The notes: a model not told the origin generated them from the sequence alone. A stretch of DNA of 64,000 nt from Vreelandella nanhaiensis (GCF_003990185.1 NZ_RZHF01000015.1:62136-126135), one strand, 5' to 3'; shown: positions 40,753-49,689, counted from the first letter of the stretch. Translations and numbers: made by a program.

Positions 40753-42656
40753 GCCCCCCCCCCGGTGATATTACTGCCGGTTTGTTTGGCTTCAGCGAAG
40801 CGCTCCAGAAAGTCGTCAGCGTCTAGCTCGCCGATAATGCGCGCACCGCGGCGCTCCTGCCCGTCAGAGCCGAACCACATCAGCGTCGGCGGCCCAACGA
40901 TGCCGAAGTGCTCCATGACCTCCTTGTCAGACGCATCATAGTCAGTTACGTCGATCCTTAATCGTTGCACATTCTCCAGTTCGGCTTGAACAGTTGGGTC
41001 AGTGAAAACTTCCTGTTCGATTACTTCACAGGAGATGCACCAGTCGGCCGTAAATTCGACGAGTGTCATCTGGCCGCTAACCTCGGTCTGGGCAACACGG
41101 GCGTTAAGCGTGGCCAAATCGTCGACTTCATCGAAGGTAAGCGGTTGTTCGGCGTTTGATGACGACGCTTCAGTGGTTGACCCATCGTTGGTGGACGTAT
41201 AAACCGCTAGCGGGCGCCAGGGATCAGAAGCGCCACCGGCAGCGCCGATTAACACTAGTGCACTCCATAATCCGATGATGAATGCGCTTGCGGTGGCTAT
41301 TTGAGAGGCCACGGTTGAGGCATTGTCTCCCCGTGCCATGGCCTTTAACGAAACGGCAAAACCCAGCCCCAGTGCGCCCCATAGCGCGAGAATAATGGCA
41401 TCAGGTGCTACGCGATCCACAAACCAGATCGCCATCCCCAGTAATACAAAGCCGAAAATCGCTCTGATGCGAACCATCCAGGCACCGGGTTTAGGCAGCA
41501 GCTGACTACCCACGGTGCCGATCAGGATCAGTGGTAGGCCCATCCCCAGGCCAAGCGATAACAGGGCTGCACCACCAAGCCAGGGGTTGCCACTATCAGC
41601 AATGAACAATAGCGCTCCCGCTAAAGGTGCGGTCATGCAGGGTCCTACCAGCAGTGCAGAGAGCACCCCCATGATGGCAACCCCTTTCAAGCGCCCACCG
41701 CGTTGACGCGACATGCCGGCATCAAGGCGCTGGCGAAGCGCGCTCGGTAGCTCTAATTCAAACAAGCCGAACATGGCCAGGGCGAGAACGACAAACAGTA
41801 GCGAGAACAGGCCGATAAACCAGGCGCTCTGAAACAGTATCTGTAGATTGGCACCTGCCATGGCAGCAGCCACGCCGAGTAGGGCATAGGTGACCGCCAT
41901 GGGAAGGACAAAGGCAACAGACATTACAAAGCCTGCCGTCCGGTGGTTCTCGCCTACCTTTCGTCCTCCCACGATCAGGCTCGACAGAATCGGTATCATC
42001 GGCAATACACAGGGCGTGAATGTCAGTAACAGCCCCATACCGAAGAACGCCGCCAGCGTCCAGAGCCCGTTACCTCCCGCCAGTTGCGCTGCCAGTTGTT
42101 GGTCTTCTGCCATCGTATTTTTCAGGTCGGAAGTGGAGCTTTCTTCAGATCCGGGAGCATTCGTGGCAACGGAGGGCTCGTTCGTTTCAGAAATGTCCTG
42201 ACCAGCAGGTGCTAAATCAAAGGTCTTTTCTTGAGGTGGATAGCAAAGGCCCGCATCGGCACAGCCTTGCCAACGAAGAGTGATGGTGTCGGCGTTACCA
42301 GGCTGAGTGGTCATCCTCAATGAGTGGCGGTAAACCTCAGAGCGGCCAAAGTATTCATCCTCAATGGCTTCACCGTCAGGCATATTCAGCGCTAGCTCAC
42401 GTCCTTCGGCGTCGGCGGAAAAAGCATGACGGTAAAGGTAGTAGTCGGGTTCGATTTGCCAATCGATCTTCAGCGATTCGCCATCATGACTAAGTGTTGG
42501 CTTGAAGGCTTGCTCTGGAGGAAGAACGCTCTCCTGCTGGCCAAAAAAAGATTGTGCGGTGGCTACTGTAGTAACGCTCAGCAACCCCAGTAATAACACC
42601 CATTGTACTAGCTTAAAGTACATGGCCTCTTGTATCGGCCTGTTCATCTCTCGCAT
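40749..42656 (-). CDS. dsbD: Thiol:disulfide interchange protein DsbD
   Basis: This 635-residue transmembrane reductase carries electrons from cytoplasmic thioredoxin to periplasmic proteins. It has a signal peptide (to about TVATAQS), an N-terminal alpha domain with the cysteine pair CADAGLCYPP, an eight-helix membrane domain with paired cysteines in FTPCVLPMIPIL and GPCMTAPLAGALL, and a C-terminal thioredoxin domain with DWCISC. I start it at 42656, with AGGGG eight bases upstream; other ATGs follow closely. Ten consecutive G on the coding strand lie just before the stop. A regulator box is 45 bases upstream of the start. Confidence 0.92.
   Translation of the reverse strand: MREMNRPIQEAMYFKLVQWVLLLGLLSVTTVATAQSFFGQQESVLPPEQAFKPTLSHDGESLKIDWQIEPDYYLYRHAFSADAEGRELALNMPDGEAIEDEYFGRSEVYRHSLRMTTQPGNADTITLRWQGCADAGLCYPPQEKTFDLAPAGQDISETNEPSVATNAPGSEESSTSDLKNTMAEDQQLAAQLAGGNGLWTLAAFFGMGLLLTFTPCVLPMIPILSSLIVGGRKVGENHRTAGFVMSVAFVLPMAVTYALLGVAAAMAGANLQILFQSAWFIGLFSLLFVVLALAMFGLFELELPSALRQRLDAGMSRQRGGRLKGVAIMGVLSALLVGPCMTAPLAGALLFIADSGNPWLGGAALLSLGLGMGLPLILIGTVGSQLLPKPGAWMVRIRAIFGFVLLGMAIWFVDRVAPDAIILALWGALGLGFAVSLKAMARGDNASTVASQIATASAFIIGLWSALVLIGAAGGASDPWRPLAVYTSTNDGSTTEASSSNAEQPLTFDEVDDLATLNARVAQTEVSGQMTLVEFTADWCISCEVIEQEVFTDPTVQAELENVQRLRIDVTDYDASDKEVMEHFGIVGPPTLMWFGSDGQERRGARIIGELDADDFLERFAEAKQTGSNITGGGA
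40754..40763. repeat. Ten-base C/G homopolymer at the end of dsbD
   Basis: Ten C on the plus strand (G on the coding strand) lie in the last codons of dsbD (Thr-Gly-Gly-Gly-Ala-stop), immediately before the overlapping tlpA start. Such tracts are prone to slippage. Confidence 0.9.
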
Positions 42657-42700
42657 TTCCAGCACCCCTGATTCAATGCTGGATAGGATGGCTGATGGGG

Positions 42701-42717
42701 ATTAACTGAAAATGAGG
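42701..42717 (-). promoter_or_regulatory. Tandem-hexamer response-regulator box upstream of dsbD
   Basis: On the minus strand this reads CCTCAT-TTTCA-GTTAAT, matching the L,D-transpeptidase box at 15 of 17 bases with the same orientation and nearly the same distance to the start (44 versus 49 bases). Confidence 0.6.
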
Positions 42718-42759
42718 TTTTCCTGCCGGGTGGCTTATTGGGTGACGATATTCCAAACG

Positions 42760-43176
42760 CTATGCCGTTTTAGGGGTGATCGCGCGTGCCATGAACCACC
42801 CCATTACCATGGTTACAAGCATGGCGAACAGCGGTGCGGAAAGCCCGATGATGGAGGCGAAGGCTGGACCGGGGCAATAACCAGAAAGCCCCCACCCGAT
42901 GCCAAACAGTGAGGCTCCGCCGATCAGGCGAATATCCAGGTCTTGTCGAGTGGGCAGTTGAAAACACTCACCAAAGAAGGGGTGCGGGCGACGCAGCACC
43001 AACCTATAACCAATAAAATTCGTGATCACCGCGCCACCGAGCACGAACATCAGGGTCGGGTCCCAGGCACCGGCAATATCCAGGAAGCCGAGCACCCGCG
43101 CCGGGTCCGTCATGCCGGAAATGGTCAGGCCCAGACCAAAAAGCAAGCCTGCAATGTAACCCACCAACGTTTTCAT
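42760..43176 (-). CDS. YeeE/YedE-type transporter, second half (DUF6691 type)
   Basis: This 138-residue membrane protein has about four helices and matches the C-terminal half of YeeE/YedE (PmpB-like) proteins. It has the conserved GLTISGMTDPARVLGFLD at the start and the cysteine-containing WGLSGYCPGPA later. YeeE/YedE proteins move thiosulfate or other sulfur compounds across the inner membrane. The first half is a separate gene just upstream, overlapping by four bases. The start at 43176 (MKTLVGYIAG) is clear. Confidence 0.87.
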   Translation of the reverse strand: MKTLVGYIAGLLFGLGLTISGMTDPARVLGFLDIAGAWDPTLMFVLGGAVITNFIGYRLVLRRPHPFFGECFQLPTRQDLDIRLIGGASLFGIGWGLSGYCPGPAFASIIGLSAPLFAMLVTMVMGWFMARAITPKTA

Positions 43177-43631
43177 ACGTTGCCTCCCATGACATGTCGA
43201 ACCACGAAGACGGTAATAATCGCAGCGATGAGAAAGGTAACGGTGGCGGCGAGGGAGCGCACTGATAGCCGAGCGAGACCGCAAACACCATGCCCGCTAG
43301 TGCAGCCGCTTCCCAGACCGGTCCCCAGGCCCACTAGCAAGCCAGCGACCAACATTAATGGCATACCCCCACTTGGCTGGCCGATCACTTCATTTGGAGC
43401 TCCGGCTACATTGCCGAGCCCGCCAATGAACAGTGCCAGTACGGGGCCGCTCACCAGTCCTATACCAAAGGCCAACCGCCAAGCGCTGTCGCCCCTTGGG
43501 CGGGTAGTGATGAGGGTACCGATAATGCCGCTAATACCCGCAATACGCCCCAGAGTAGCCATCAGCCAGGTCGCTGAGAGGCCGATCAGAACACCGCCGA
43601 TCAGTCCCTGAAAGCTTGCCGTAAAATTCAC
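43173..43631 (-). CDS. YeeE/YedE-type transporter, first half
   Basis: This 152-residue membrane protein is the N-terminal half of a YeeE/YedE sulfur-compound transporter. It has about four helices and the conserved cysteine motif GLGSGCTSGHGVCGLARLS. I prefer the GTG at 43631 because GAGGAG lies six bases upstream; an ATG at 43664 is in frame without a good site. With the next gene it forms a split transporter, at the end of a sulfide/persulfide operon. Confidence 0.87.
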   Translation of the reverse strand: MNFTASFQGLIGGVLIGLSATWLMATLGRIAGISGIIGTLITTRPRGDSAWRLAFGIGLVSGPVLALFIGGLGNVAGAPNEVIGQPSGGMPLMLVAGLLVGLGTGLGSGCTSGHGVCGLARLSVRSLAATVTFLIAAIITVFVVRHVMGGNV

Positions 43632-43673
43632 GATATACTCCTCTCGTGTTAAGTGATGATGCATACCGCCGAC

Positions 43674-45494
43674 TTATTCACCCCTTTTTTTATCGACACT
43701 ATCGTCAACAAAAGAGGGGGGTTGGTGGCTATTGGCGACTTGCCTAGCCTCGTTAGCGGCCAAAGCCGGTGAAGAGAGTACATCGCCTTGATGGTGCAAA
43801 ACGCGCCAAGCCTCATAGGTGGTGAAAAACACTTGCCCGGTTAACTCATGATAAAACGACGTGTGTTTTAGATGGTCCATTACCGGCCCCTTTACTTCGG
43901 CCAAATGGAGTGTCGCGCCTGCGTCTTTTAAACGCCCATTGATCGCTTCCAGGCTTTCCAGCGCTGACGCATCAATCACGTTCACTGCCTGGCAAGTCAG
44001 AACGATATGCTGCAGCGACAATGAACGTGCCGCCAATTCCATGACCGTATCTTCCAGGTAACGTGCATTGGCGAAATAGAGGCTTTCGTCTATTCGCAGA
44101 ATGGCGAGCCGTTCGTCGATTTCAACCGTATGGCGCTTTACGTTGCGAAAGTGCTCGGTGCCAGGCACTCGACCGACTACCGCGCTGTGGGGCTGACTGG
44201 TGCGATAAAGGTGCAGCCCTAATGACAGCAATACGCCGCTTATAATGCCGATTTCGATGCTGTGCATCAGGGTAAGCAAAAGCGTTACCACCATCGCAAT
44301 ACCATCGCTGCGGGAGTACAGCCAGGTACGTTTTACTGCAGGGAGATCAATTAATGTGCCGACCGCCACTATAATAGTGGCGGCCAGGGTCGCCGTAGGC
44401 AAAAACGCCAGCAGGTCCGTCAGTAGCAGTGTTGAGAGCACGATTCCCAGTGCGGTGAAGGCGCCTGCTAGCGGTGTCACCGCGCCTGCTTCAAAATTAA
44501 CCACCGACCGAGAAAACCCACCGGAGACCGGCGAGCCACCGCTTACGCCTGCGCCCAGGTTGGCCATGCCCAAAGCAATTAGCTCTTGATTGGGGTCAAT
44601 ACGCTGGCGACGCTTAGCGGCAAGCGTTTGAGCCACGGAAATCGACTCAACAAACCCTACCAGGCTGATCAGCAGCGCGGCGGGGAGTAACCCCAGCCAC
44701 AGTGATTGATCAAGGTCAGGAAGCGCAATCGTGGGCATACCGCTGGGCACAAAGCCGACCAAACTCACACCGCGCTGCTCCAGGTTCAACAGCCAAGCCA
44801 GTAATGTCGTCACTATGACCGCTGAAATGGGTGCTGCCTTAACCAGCAGCACCGCCACACTAGCGGAAACACCGGCCATTTTTAGCCACTGTTTTAGCCA
44901 CTTGCGGCACACCCACAAATATCCCCACACGCTCAAGCCAATGAGCAGTGTAATGGCATTTACCTGCTGCCACTGGTTCAACAGTGCACTCAACACCTCA
45001 ATGACGTTATGACCTGACGCCTCAACGCCCAAAATATGCTTTAGCTGGCTCACCGCAATTAAAATACCCGAGGCAGTCACAAACCCCGAGATCACTGGAT
45101 GGCTTAGAAAGTTAGCCAAAAAACCCAGCCGTAAAACGCCCATGGCGATAAGAATTAGCCCTGAAAGCGCTGCTAGCACTAACGCAGCCCCCACGTATTC
45201 CGGGCTTCCTTGAGTCGCAAAACTACTTAATGCTGAGGCCGTCATCAGTGCCGCAACGGCCACCGGCCCGACCGCTAACGTCGCGCTGGTACCAAAAATG
45301 GCGTACAGCACTAGCGGCAACATGCTGGCATACAGCCCCATTTCTGGCGGCAACCCTGCTAATAACGCATACGCTAACGCCTGAGGCACCAGCATCAGCG
45401 TTACGATCACTGACGCCAGTGCATCCTGTGAGAGTAACGTTCGGTTGTAGGATTTCAGACACCCAATGAGCGGGACCCAACGTTCCAGCATCAT
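43674..45494 (-). CDS. SulP-family anion transporter with STAS domain
   Basis: This 606-residue membrane protein has an N-terminal domain of about 10-14 helices (family features VPQALAYALLAGLPPEMGLYAS and GGSPVSGGFSRSVVNFEAGA shortened to these fragments) and a C-terminal STAS domain (about 440-560). SulP proteins transport sulfate, bicarbonate or related anions. Here it lies two bases after the sulfide:quinone reductase gene, so sulfate or sulfite export or import linked to sulfide oxidation is plausible. The substrate is not proven by the sequence. Confidence 0.9.
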   Translation of the reverse strand: MMLERWVPLIGCLKSYNRTLLSQDALASVIVTLMLVPQALAYALLAGLPPEMGLYASMLPLVLYAIFGTSATLAVGPVAVAALMTASALSSFATQGSPEYVGAALVLAALSGLILIAMGVLRLGFLANFLSHPVISGFVTASGILIAVSQLKHILGVEASGHNVIEVLSALLNQWQQVNAITLLIGLSVWGYLWVCRKWLKQWLKMAGVSASVAVLLVKAAPISAVIVTTLLAWLLNLEQRGVSLVGFVPSGMPTIALPDLDQSLWLGLLPAALLISLVGFVESISVAQTLAAKRRQRIDPNQELIALGMANLGAGVSGGSPVSGGFSRSVVNFEAGAVTPLAGAFTALGIVLSTLLLTDLLAFLPTATLAATIIVAVGTLIDLPAVKRTWLYSRSDGIAMVVTLLLTLMHSIEIGIISGVLLSLGLHLYRTSQPHSAVVGRVPGTEHFRNVKRHTVEIDERLAILRIDESLYFANARYLEDTVMELAARSLSLQHIVLTCQAVNVIDASALESLEAINGRLKDAGATLHLAEVKGPVMDHLKHTSFYHELTGQVFFTTYEAWRVLHHQGDVLSSPALAANEARQVANSHQPPSFVDDSVDKKRGE

Positions 45495-45496
45495 AA

Positions 45497-46720
45497 TTAG
45501 CTAAGCCACTCTTTGCCCCGTAACATTAACCTCCAATAAATCCACGGCAGCGCTTTGGCTTTTAGCAGCCAGGCAGCGCGGGTGGGATGAGTGCCGTCGT
45601 TGACCCATTTAGGAAACGTTGGCTGTAATTGACCGTTATAGCCAAACTCAGCCATCACAATTTTGCCTCTCTCAACGGTGAGTGGGCATGAACCATAGCC
45701 GTAATACGCTGCGCTAAGCGGTTTATCATTGAGCGAGGCCAGGACATTTTGCGCGACTACCGGGGCCTGCTTGCGCACCGCGGCTGCCGTTTTGGCATTG
45801 CTAGTGCCACTAGCATCACCCAGTCCAAAAATATTGGGATAACGTTCGTGCTGCAGCGTACTGGCATTCAGGTCGAGCCATCCGCCTGCATTAGCGAGGC
45901 CCGATTCAGCAATTAAAGTGGGGGCTTTTTGAGGAGGTACTACGTGGAGCATATCGAACGGTCGCTCAACTGTTTGCGAACCGTTTTCGCCTGCGACTTC
46001 AAATTGCGCTACTTTTGCAGCACCGTCTACCGCAGTTAAGCGATTTTTATAAGCAGTTTCAATGCCGTAATGCTCGATATACTTTTGTAGTGCAGGCACG
46101 TAATCCTTTACGCCGAACAGCACCTCACCGGCGTTGCAAAATGTAGTTTCAATCTGCCCAAGGTTGCCTTGTTTTCGCCAGTGGTCGCAGGCCAGGTACA
46201 TGGCCTTTTGAGGAGCACCGGCACACTTGATAGGCATCGGTGGTTGAGTGAACAGCGCTTTGCCCTGGGTCAGCGACTTCACCAGTGACCATGTATAAGG
46301 TGCAAGATCATAGCGGTAGTTCGAGGTTACGCCGTTGTGGCCAAGCGTCTCTTCAAGTCCGCTGATAGCACTCCAATCAACCACAAGCCCTGGTGCGACG
46401 ATCAGGCGTCGATAGCCCAGCGTCTGGCCGCTTGTGAGCATGACACTCTCGGCATCAGGGCTAATGCTTTTGGCAGTAGTTTGATGCCAAGTGGCTTTTT
46501 TAGGCATCACCTCTGCCATAGGCTTACGAGTAGATTCCTGAGTAAAAATACCGCCACCCACCATGGTCCAGCCAGGCTGATAAAAATGGTCTTCTGCGGG
46601 CTCAATAATGGCGATGGACAAGTCTGACTGGCGATTGAATAAACTAGCAGCGACCGAAATACCGCCTGCACCGCCGCCAATAATGACCACATCGTAGGTT
46701 GTTGTTTGCTGGGCATTCAT
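45497..46720 (-). CDS. sqr: Sulfide:quinone oxidoreductase
   Basis: This 407-residue FAD-dependent membrane-associated enzyme oxidises sulfide to sulfane sulfur and reduces quinone. The FAD-binding motif is IIGGGAGGISVA (about 14-25); HFYQPGWTMVGGG is typical of SQR, and one redox cysteine lies in KCAGAPQKAMYLACDHW, the other probably in the FCNAGEVLFG region. The amphipathic C-terminus (LLKAKALPWIYWRLM) may bind the membrane. It is most like the type II (mitochondrial-style) enzymes, which need a sulfur acceptor such as glutathione, and that fits the adjacent persulfide dioxygenase gene. Confidence 0.9.
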   Translation of the reverse strand: MNAQQTTTYDVVIIGGGAGGISVAASLFNRQSDLSIAIIEPAEDHFYQPGWTMVGGGIFTQESTRKPMAEVMPKKATWHQTTAKSISPDAESVMLTSGQTLGYRRLIVAPGLVVDWSAISGLEETLGHNGVTSNYRYDLAPYTWSLVKSLTQGKALFTQPPMPIKCAGAPQKAMYLACDHWRKQGNLGQIETTFCNAGEVLFGVKDYVPALQKYIEHYGIETAYKNRLTAVDGAAKVAQFEVAGENGSQTVERPFDMLHVVPPQKAPTLIAESGLANAGGWLDLNASTLQHERYPNIFGLGDASGTSNAKTAAAVRKQAPVVAQNVLASLNDKPLSAAYYGYGSCPLTVERGKIVMAEFGYNGQLQPTFPKWVNDGTHPTRAAWLLKAKALPWIYWRLMLRGKEWLS

Positions 46721-46810
46721 AAGGGCTCCAAAATATAATAATTATTAACGGGCTCTTCGCATTGAACATCCGGACGGCTAACCATCACTTTAATTTTATT
46801 TAGCAGACGT

Positions 46811-47239
46811 TTATGCGTTCTGGTTCTCAAGAGCTTGTCGATGATCTTCCAGGTCAAATCCAGCCTCTTTTGCGGCTGCCAATAATGTTGCCAACTCACA
46901 CTGATCCGATTGCCGTCGAGCATAGGCCCACAAGTGAGTCGCCCGCTTACCTGTGCGGCAGAACGCCAGAATAGGGCGTGGAAGATGCGCCAAGGAGTCG
47001 GCGAACCTCTGAATATCTTCCTGGCTGTATTCGCCAGGCTTGACGGGAATATGTACCCAGGCAAGGCCAAGTTGCTCAGCCTTGTGGCGGTAGCTCTCCT
47101 CATCTGGAAAGTCATCACTCTCTCCCGGTACGCGGTTACATATCACCGCTTTAAAACCAAGGGCTTTTACCTGATCCAATTCATCGAGCGTTAGCGCTGA
47201 GGTTATCTCAACGCCTTGTTCTAAAGGTCTGGTTTGCAA
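46811..47239 (-). CDS. TIGR01244-type phosphatase/sulfurtransferase (Blh-like)
   Basis: This 142-residue cytoplasmic protein has a dual-specificity-phosphatase-like fold with the CX5R loop FCRTGKRATHLWA. The same domain is fused to a persulfide dioxygenase in Blh proteins and is otherwise found in sulfide-oxidation operons. It probably handles persulfide sulfur. It lies between the persulfide dioxygenase gene (33 bases upstream) and sqr (90 bases downstream). Confidence 0.86.
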   Translation of the reverse strand: MQTRPLEQGVEITSALTLDELDQVKALGFKAVICNRVPGESDDFPDEESYRHKAEQLGLAWVHIPVKPGEYSQEDIQRFADSLAHLPRPILAFCRTGKRATHLWAYARRQSDQCELATLLAAAKEAGFDLEDHRQALENQNA

Positions 47240-47271
47240 GGTTGCACCTCATCTCGTGGGGAGTACGGGTC

Positions 47272-48180
47272 TCAATCCCAGGTGGCGCCTTCCAGGGCGT
47301 CCAGAGGAATTTTCAAATAGCGTTTACCATTGGCTTCGGGCTCTGGCAGGCGTCCCCCGCGAGTATTGACTTGCAGCGCGTGCAAAATCAGCTTGGGCAT
47401 GGGCAATTCGCTATCTCGCTGGTGACGCAGCGCGATATAGCTCTCTTCGTTTTTGCCCGCCAGGTGAGGGTTATTGGCGCGTTGTTCGGCAACGCTGCTT
47501 TGCCAGTTTGGTTCGCGGCCATTCGGCATATAGTCATGGCCGGTGAACAGCCGTGTCTCGTCGGGCAGAGCGAGAATTTGCTGGATAGAGTTCCAAAGTG
47601 CTTTGGCACTGCCGCCTGGGAAATCCGCCCGTGCGGTGCCAAAATCCGGCTGGAACAGGGTATCGTGAACAAACGCCGTATCGCCGACCACATAGGTGAT
47701 TGAGGCCAGCGTATGGCCGGGTGAATGCAGCACACGGGCACTTAGCTCACCAATATGAAAGGTATCGCCCTTTGTAAACAGCGTGTCCCATTGACGGCCG
47801 TCGGTGGGCATGTCTGGCCAGTGGTAAATCTCTTGCCACAGCGCCTGCACTTGAGTGACGTATTGGCCAATCGCCGTTGGCGCACCGGTTTTCTCTTTTA
47901 GGTACTGCGCAGCGGAGAAGTGATCAGCATGAGGGTGAGTGTCCAGAATCCACTCAACCGTCAGACCCTCCTTGGCGACGTATTCCAACAAGGTGTCAGC
48001 ATTAAACGTTGCCGTCGCGCCGGATTTCTCATCGAAATCCAGTACCGGGTCGATAATCGCACACCGCTTGGTAGCGGGGTCGCTGACTACGTACTGCACG
48101 CTAAACGTACGTGAATCGAAAAAACCGGCTACGTCGGGTGCGCCTCCTCCAGTACTGCGGGACAGGGCAAAAGTCTTCAT
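47272..48180 (-). CDS. Metallo-beta-lactamase-fold persulfide dioxygenase-like protein
   Basis: This 302-residue enzyme resembles the ETHE1/Blh family that oxidises glutathione persulfide to sulfite using iron. Metal ligands are visible in THPHADH (about 70-76), SPGHTLAS and FTGHDY, and the second-shell Asp in VHDTLF. The start at 48180 (MKTFALSRS) has AGGAG eight bases upstream. It is the first gene of the persulfide-sqr-sulP-yeeE operon. The usual ArsR-type regulator (BigR/SqrR) of such operons is not encoded nearby. Confidence 0.88.
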   Translation of the reverse strand: MKTFALSRSTGGGAPDVAGFFDSRTFSVQYVVSDPATKRCAIIDPVLDFDEKSGATATFNADTLLEYVAKEGLTVEWILDTHPHADHFSAAQYLKEKTGAPTAIGQYVTQVQALWQEIYHWPDMPTDGRQWDTLFTKGDTFHIGELSARVLHSPGHTLASITYVVGDTAFVHDTLFQPDFGTARADFPGGSAKALWNSIQQILALPDETRLFTGHDYMPNGREPNWQSSVAEQRANNPHLAGKNEESYIALRHQRDSELPMPKLILHALQVNTRGGRLPEPEANGKRYLKIPLDALEGATWD

Positions 48181-48283
48181 GCGTAAGCTCCTAAAAACGG
48201 TTTTTAATCGCTGGCGTTGTATAAGCTTTAAAGCAACAGTAGTTATAACCATAGCTTTTTTTGGAATATAAGCAATGATCCAC

Positions 48284-48318
48284 CAAAAAAATGCCGCCCC
48301 CTGACAACAGGAGGCGGC
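48284..48318 (-). terminator. Intrinsic terminator of the CDP-alcohol phosphotransferase transcript
   Basis: On the minus strand an 11-base-pair stem with one mismatch (GCCGCCTCCTG arm, loop TTGT) is followed by seven T. It is 243 bases downstream of the transferase gene. The rest of 48181-48560 holds the presumed promoter of the persulfide operon and no visible gene. Confidence 0.75.
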
Positions 48319-48560
48319 GATTAAAACAAGACGGTTTGGGTAGATAGATCAGTTCGGTCCAGGACACCTTTCGTGGAGGCCCGCTTCTTAGATTGGGTAT
48401 TCTCAGACAACCTTGACCACTTCCCTGTGCTTGGCGAGTGTCGGCCCATTATCCAACGTGCTGGTGTTCACTATTTCTCGATGTGGTACCAATAGCCGCG
48501 TCATCGCATGAGTTGTTCTGGTAGGGATAATCGTTGGAAGCCGCGCTCATAGCGTCGTCG

Positions 48561-49178
48561 TCACGACGATAAGGCGCTTAACGTCTTGAAGCCTGCATAA
48601 ATTCTAAGGCCGGAAGTCAGCGCGCAAAGTAGCGCAAATACGAGCGCTAGCCAGGGAAAATACAGCGGAAATAGGCACATGATGATAAAAAATAGTTGGG
48701 TTTCGCCGCCTTCCATTAGCCCGCCGGCATAGTGGAAGGACTTGTTAGGATAATCGATGTTCGTGATGTTGTGCCTTTCTGCAAAGATAGCGGAAGCTAA
48801 AAACGAAACACCCGTTCCTACAAAGCTCAACATCAGTACACCGCCGGCCGCCGCGTTCTGTAACGGATGGGCCAGAATGAAACCAAGGGGCACGCTGGAG
48901 TAAAAGATAAAATCGAGCGTGATATCCAAAAAGCCGCCGGCGTCGCTGGCCGTGGTCGCTCTGGCCACCGCACCGTCCAGCCCATCGGCCAATCTGTTCA
49001 GCACAATAAATACGAGCGCCAGCCCGTAATGCTCCGTCGCCAGGGCGGGTAACGCGAGCATGCCAAGGCCGAAGCCAATCAGCGCGACATAATCGGGCCG
49101 CATCCCAAGCGCAATGACGCCTTTTGCCATCCAGTTCAACGGCTTCTCTAAATACGGGTTCGCAAACCGGTCCAACAT
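48561..49178 (-). CDS. CDP-alcohol phosphatidyltransferase family protein
   Basis: This 205-residue integral membrane enzyme has the catalytic motif D-G-x2-D-G-x2-A-R-x8-G-x3-D-x3-D, seen as ADGLDGAVAR and GGFLDITLDF. Such enzymes transfer a phosphatidyl or similar group from a CDP-alcohol to an acceptor alcohol. About six helices follow. The start at 49178 (MLDRFANPY) has GGAGGA six bases upstream. The exact substrate is unknown. It is the only intact gene of a small remnant region. Confidence 0.86.
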   Translation of the reverse strand: MLDRFANPYLEKPLNWMAKGVIALGMRPDYVALIGFGLGMLALPALATEHYGLALVFIVLNRLADGLDGAVARATTASDAGGFLDITLDFIFYSSVPLGFILAHPLQNAAAGGVLMLSFVGTGVSFLASAIFAERHNITNIDYPNKSFHYAGGLMEGGETQLFFIIMCLFPLYFPWLALVFALLCALTSGLRIYAGFKTLSALSS

Positions 49179-49230
49179 TCTTTCGTCCTCCATGGACGTT
49201 CAACGATTCCGACGGCGTGGCAGGGCGGTA

Positions 49231-49689
49231 TCAACGACGTGTCCCGCGCCGCCATTGGAAATAGCGTGCCAGCCAGCCCAGCACGCGTTCTGGCTTGTGC
49301 GCGTTCTTCCATCTTCCTGCAGAGCCTTTAACGGCTTCTGATAGCGTCGGATAGGGATGAATAGTACCCAGCAGTTTGTTGAGCCCAATATTGTGCTTCA
49401 TCGCCAGCGTCAGCTCCGCCAGCCATTCACCGGCGTTTTCGCCGACCAGGGTGGCGCCGAGTATACGATCTTTGCCGGGTACGGTAAGAATCTTGACGAA
49501 CCCTGTGGTAGCCCGCTCGGCGATCGCCCGATCGCTCTCGGCCATGGCATAGCGCGTGACGTCGAAATCGATGCCTCGGGCCCTGGCTTCACGTTCATTG
49601 AGCCCGACCCGTGCCACTTCGGGCTGTAGGTAGGTCACGGCAGGCATGATGCGGATAGTGCAACGCTTTCCTGGAAAATCCCCAGTCAT
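49231..49689 (-). pseudogene. 5'-truncated MerA-like FAD/NAD(P) disulfide oxidoreductase
   Basis: The frame encodes about 150 residues that correspond only to the C-terminal dimerisation domain of MerA-like pyridine-nucleotide disulfide oxidoreductases (EVARVGLNEREAR, VGENAGEWLAELTLAM, IHPYPTLSEAVK). The FAD and NAD(P) domains with the redox cysteine pair are missing, so it cannot be an active enzyme. The first visible residues do not match the normal preceding region well. The remnant supports a recombination or deletion at about 49,690. Confidence 0.82.

Noticed and set aside
42943..43611. 222-codon plus-strand open frame opposite the YeeE/YedE genes
   Set aside because: Shadow of the two membrane-protein genes; proline/arginine-rich composition with no ribosome site.
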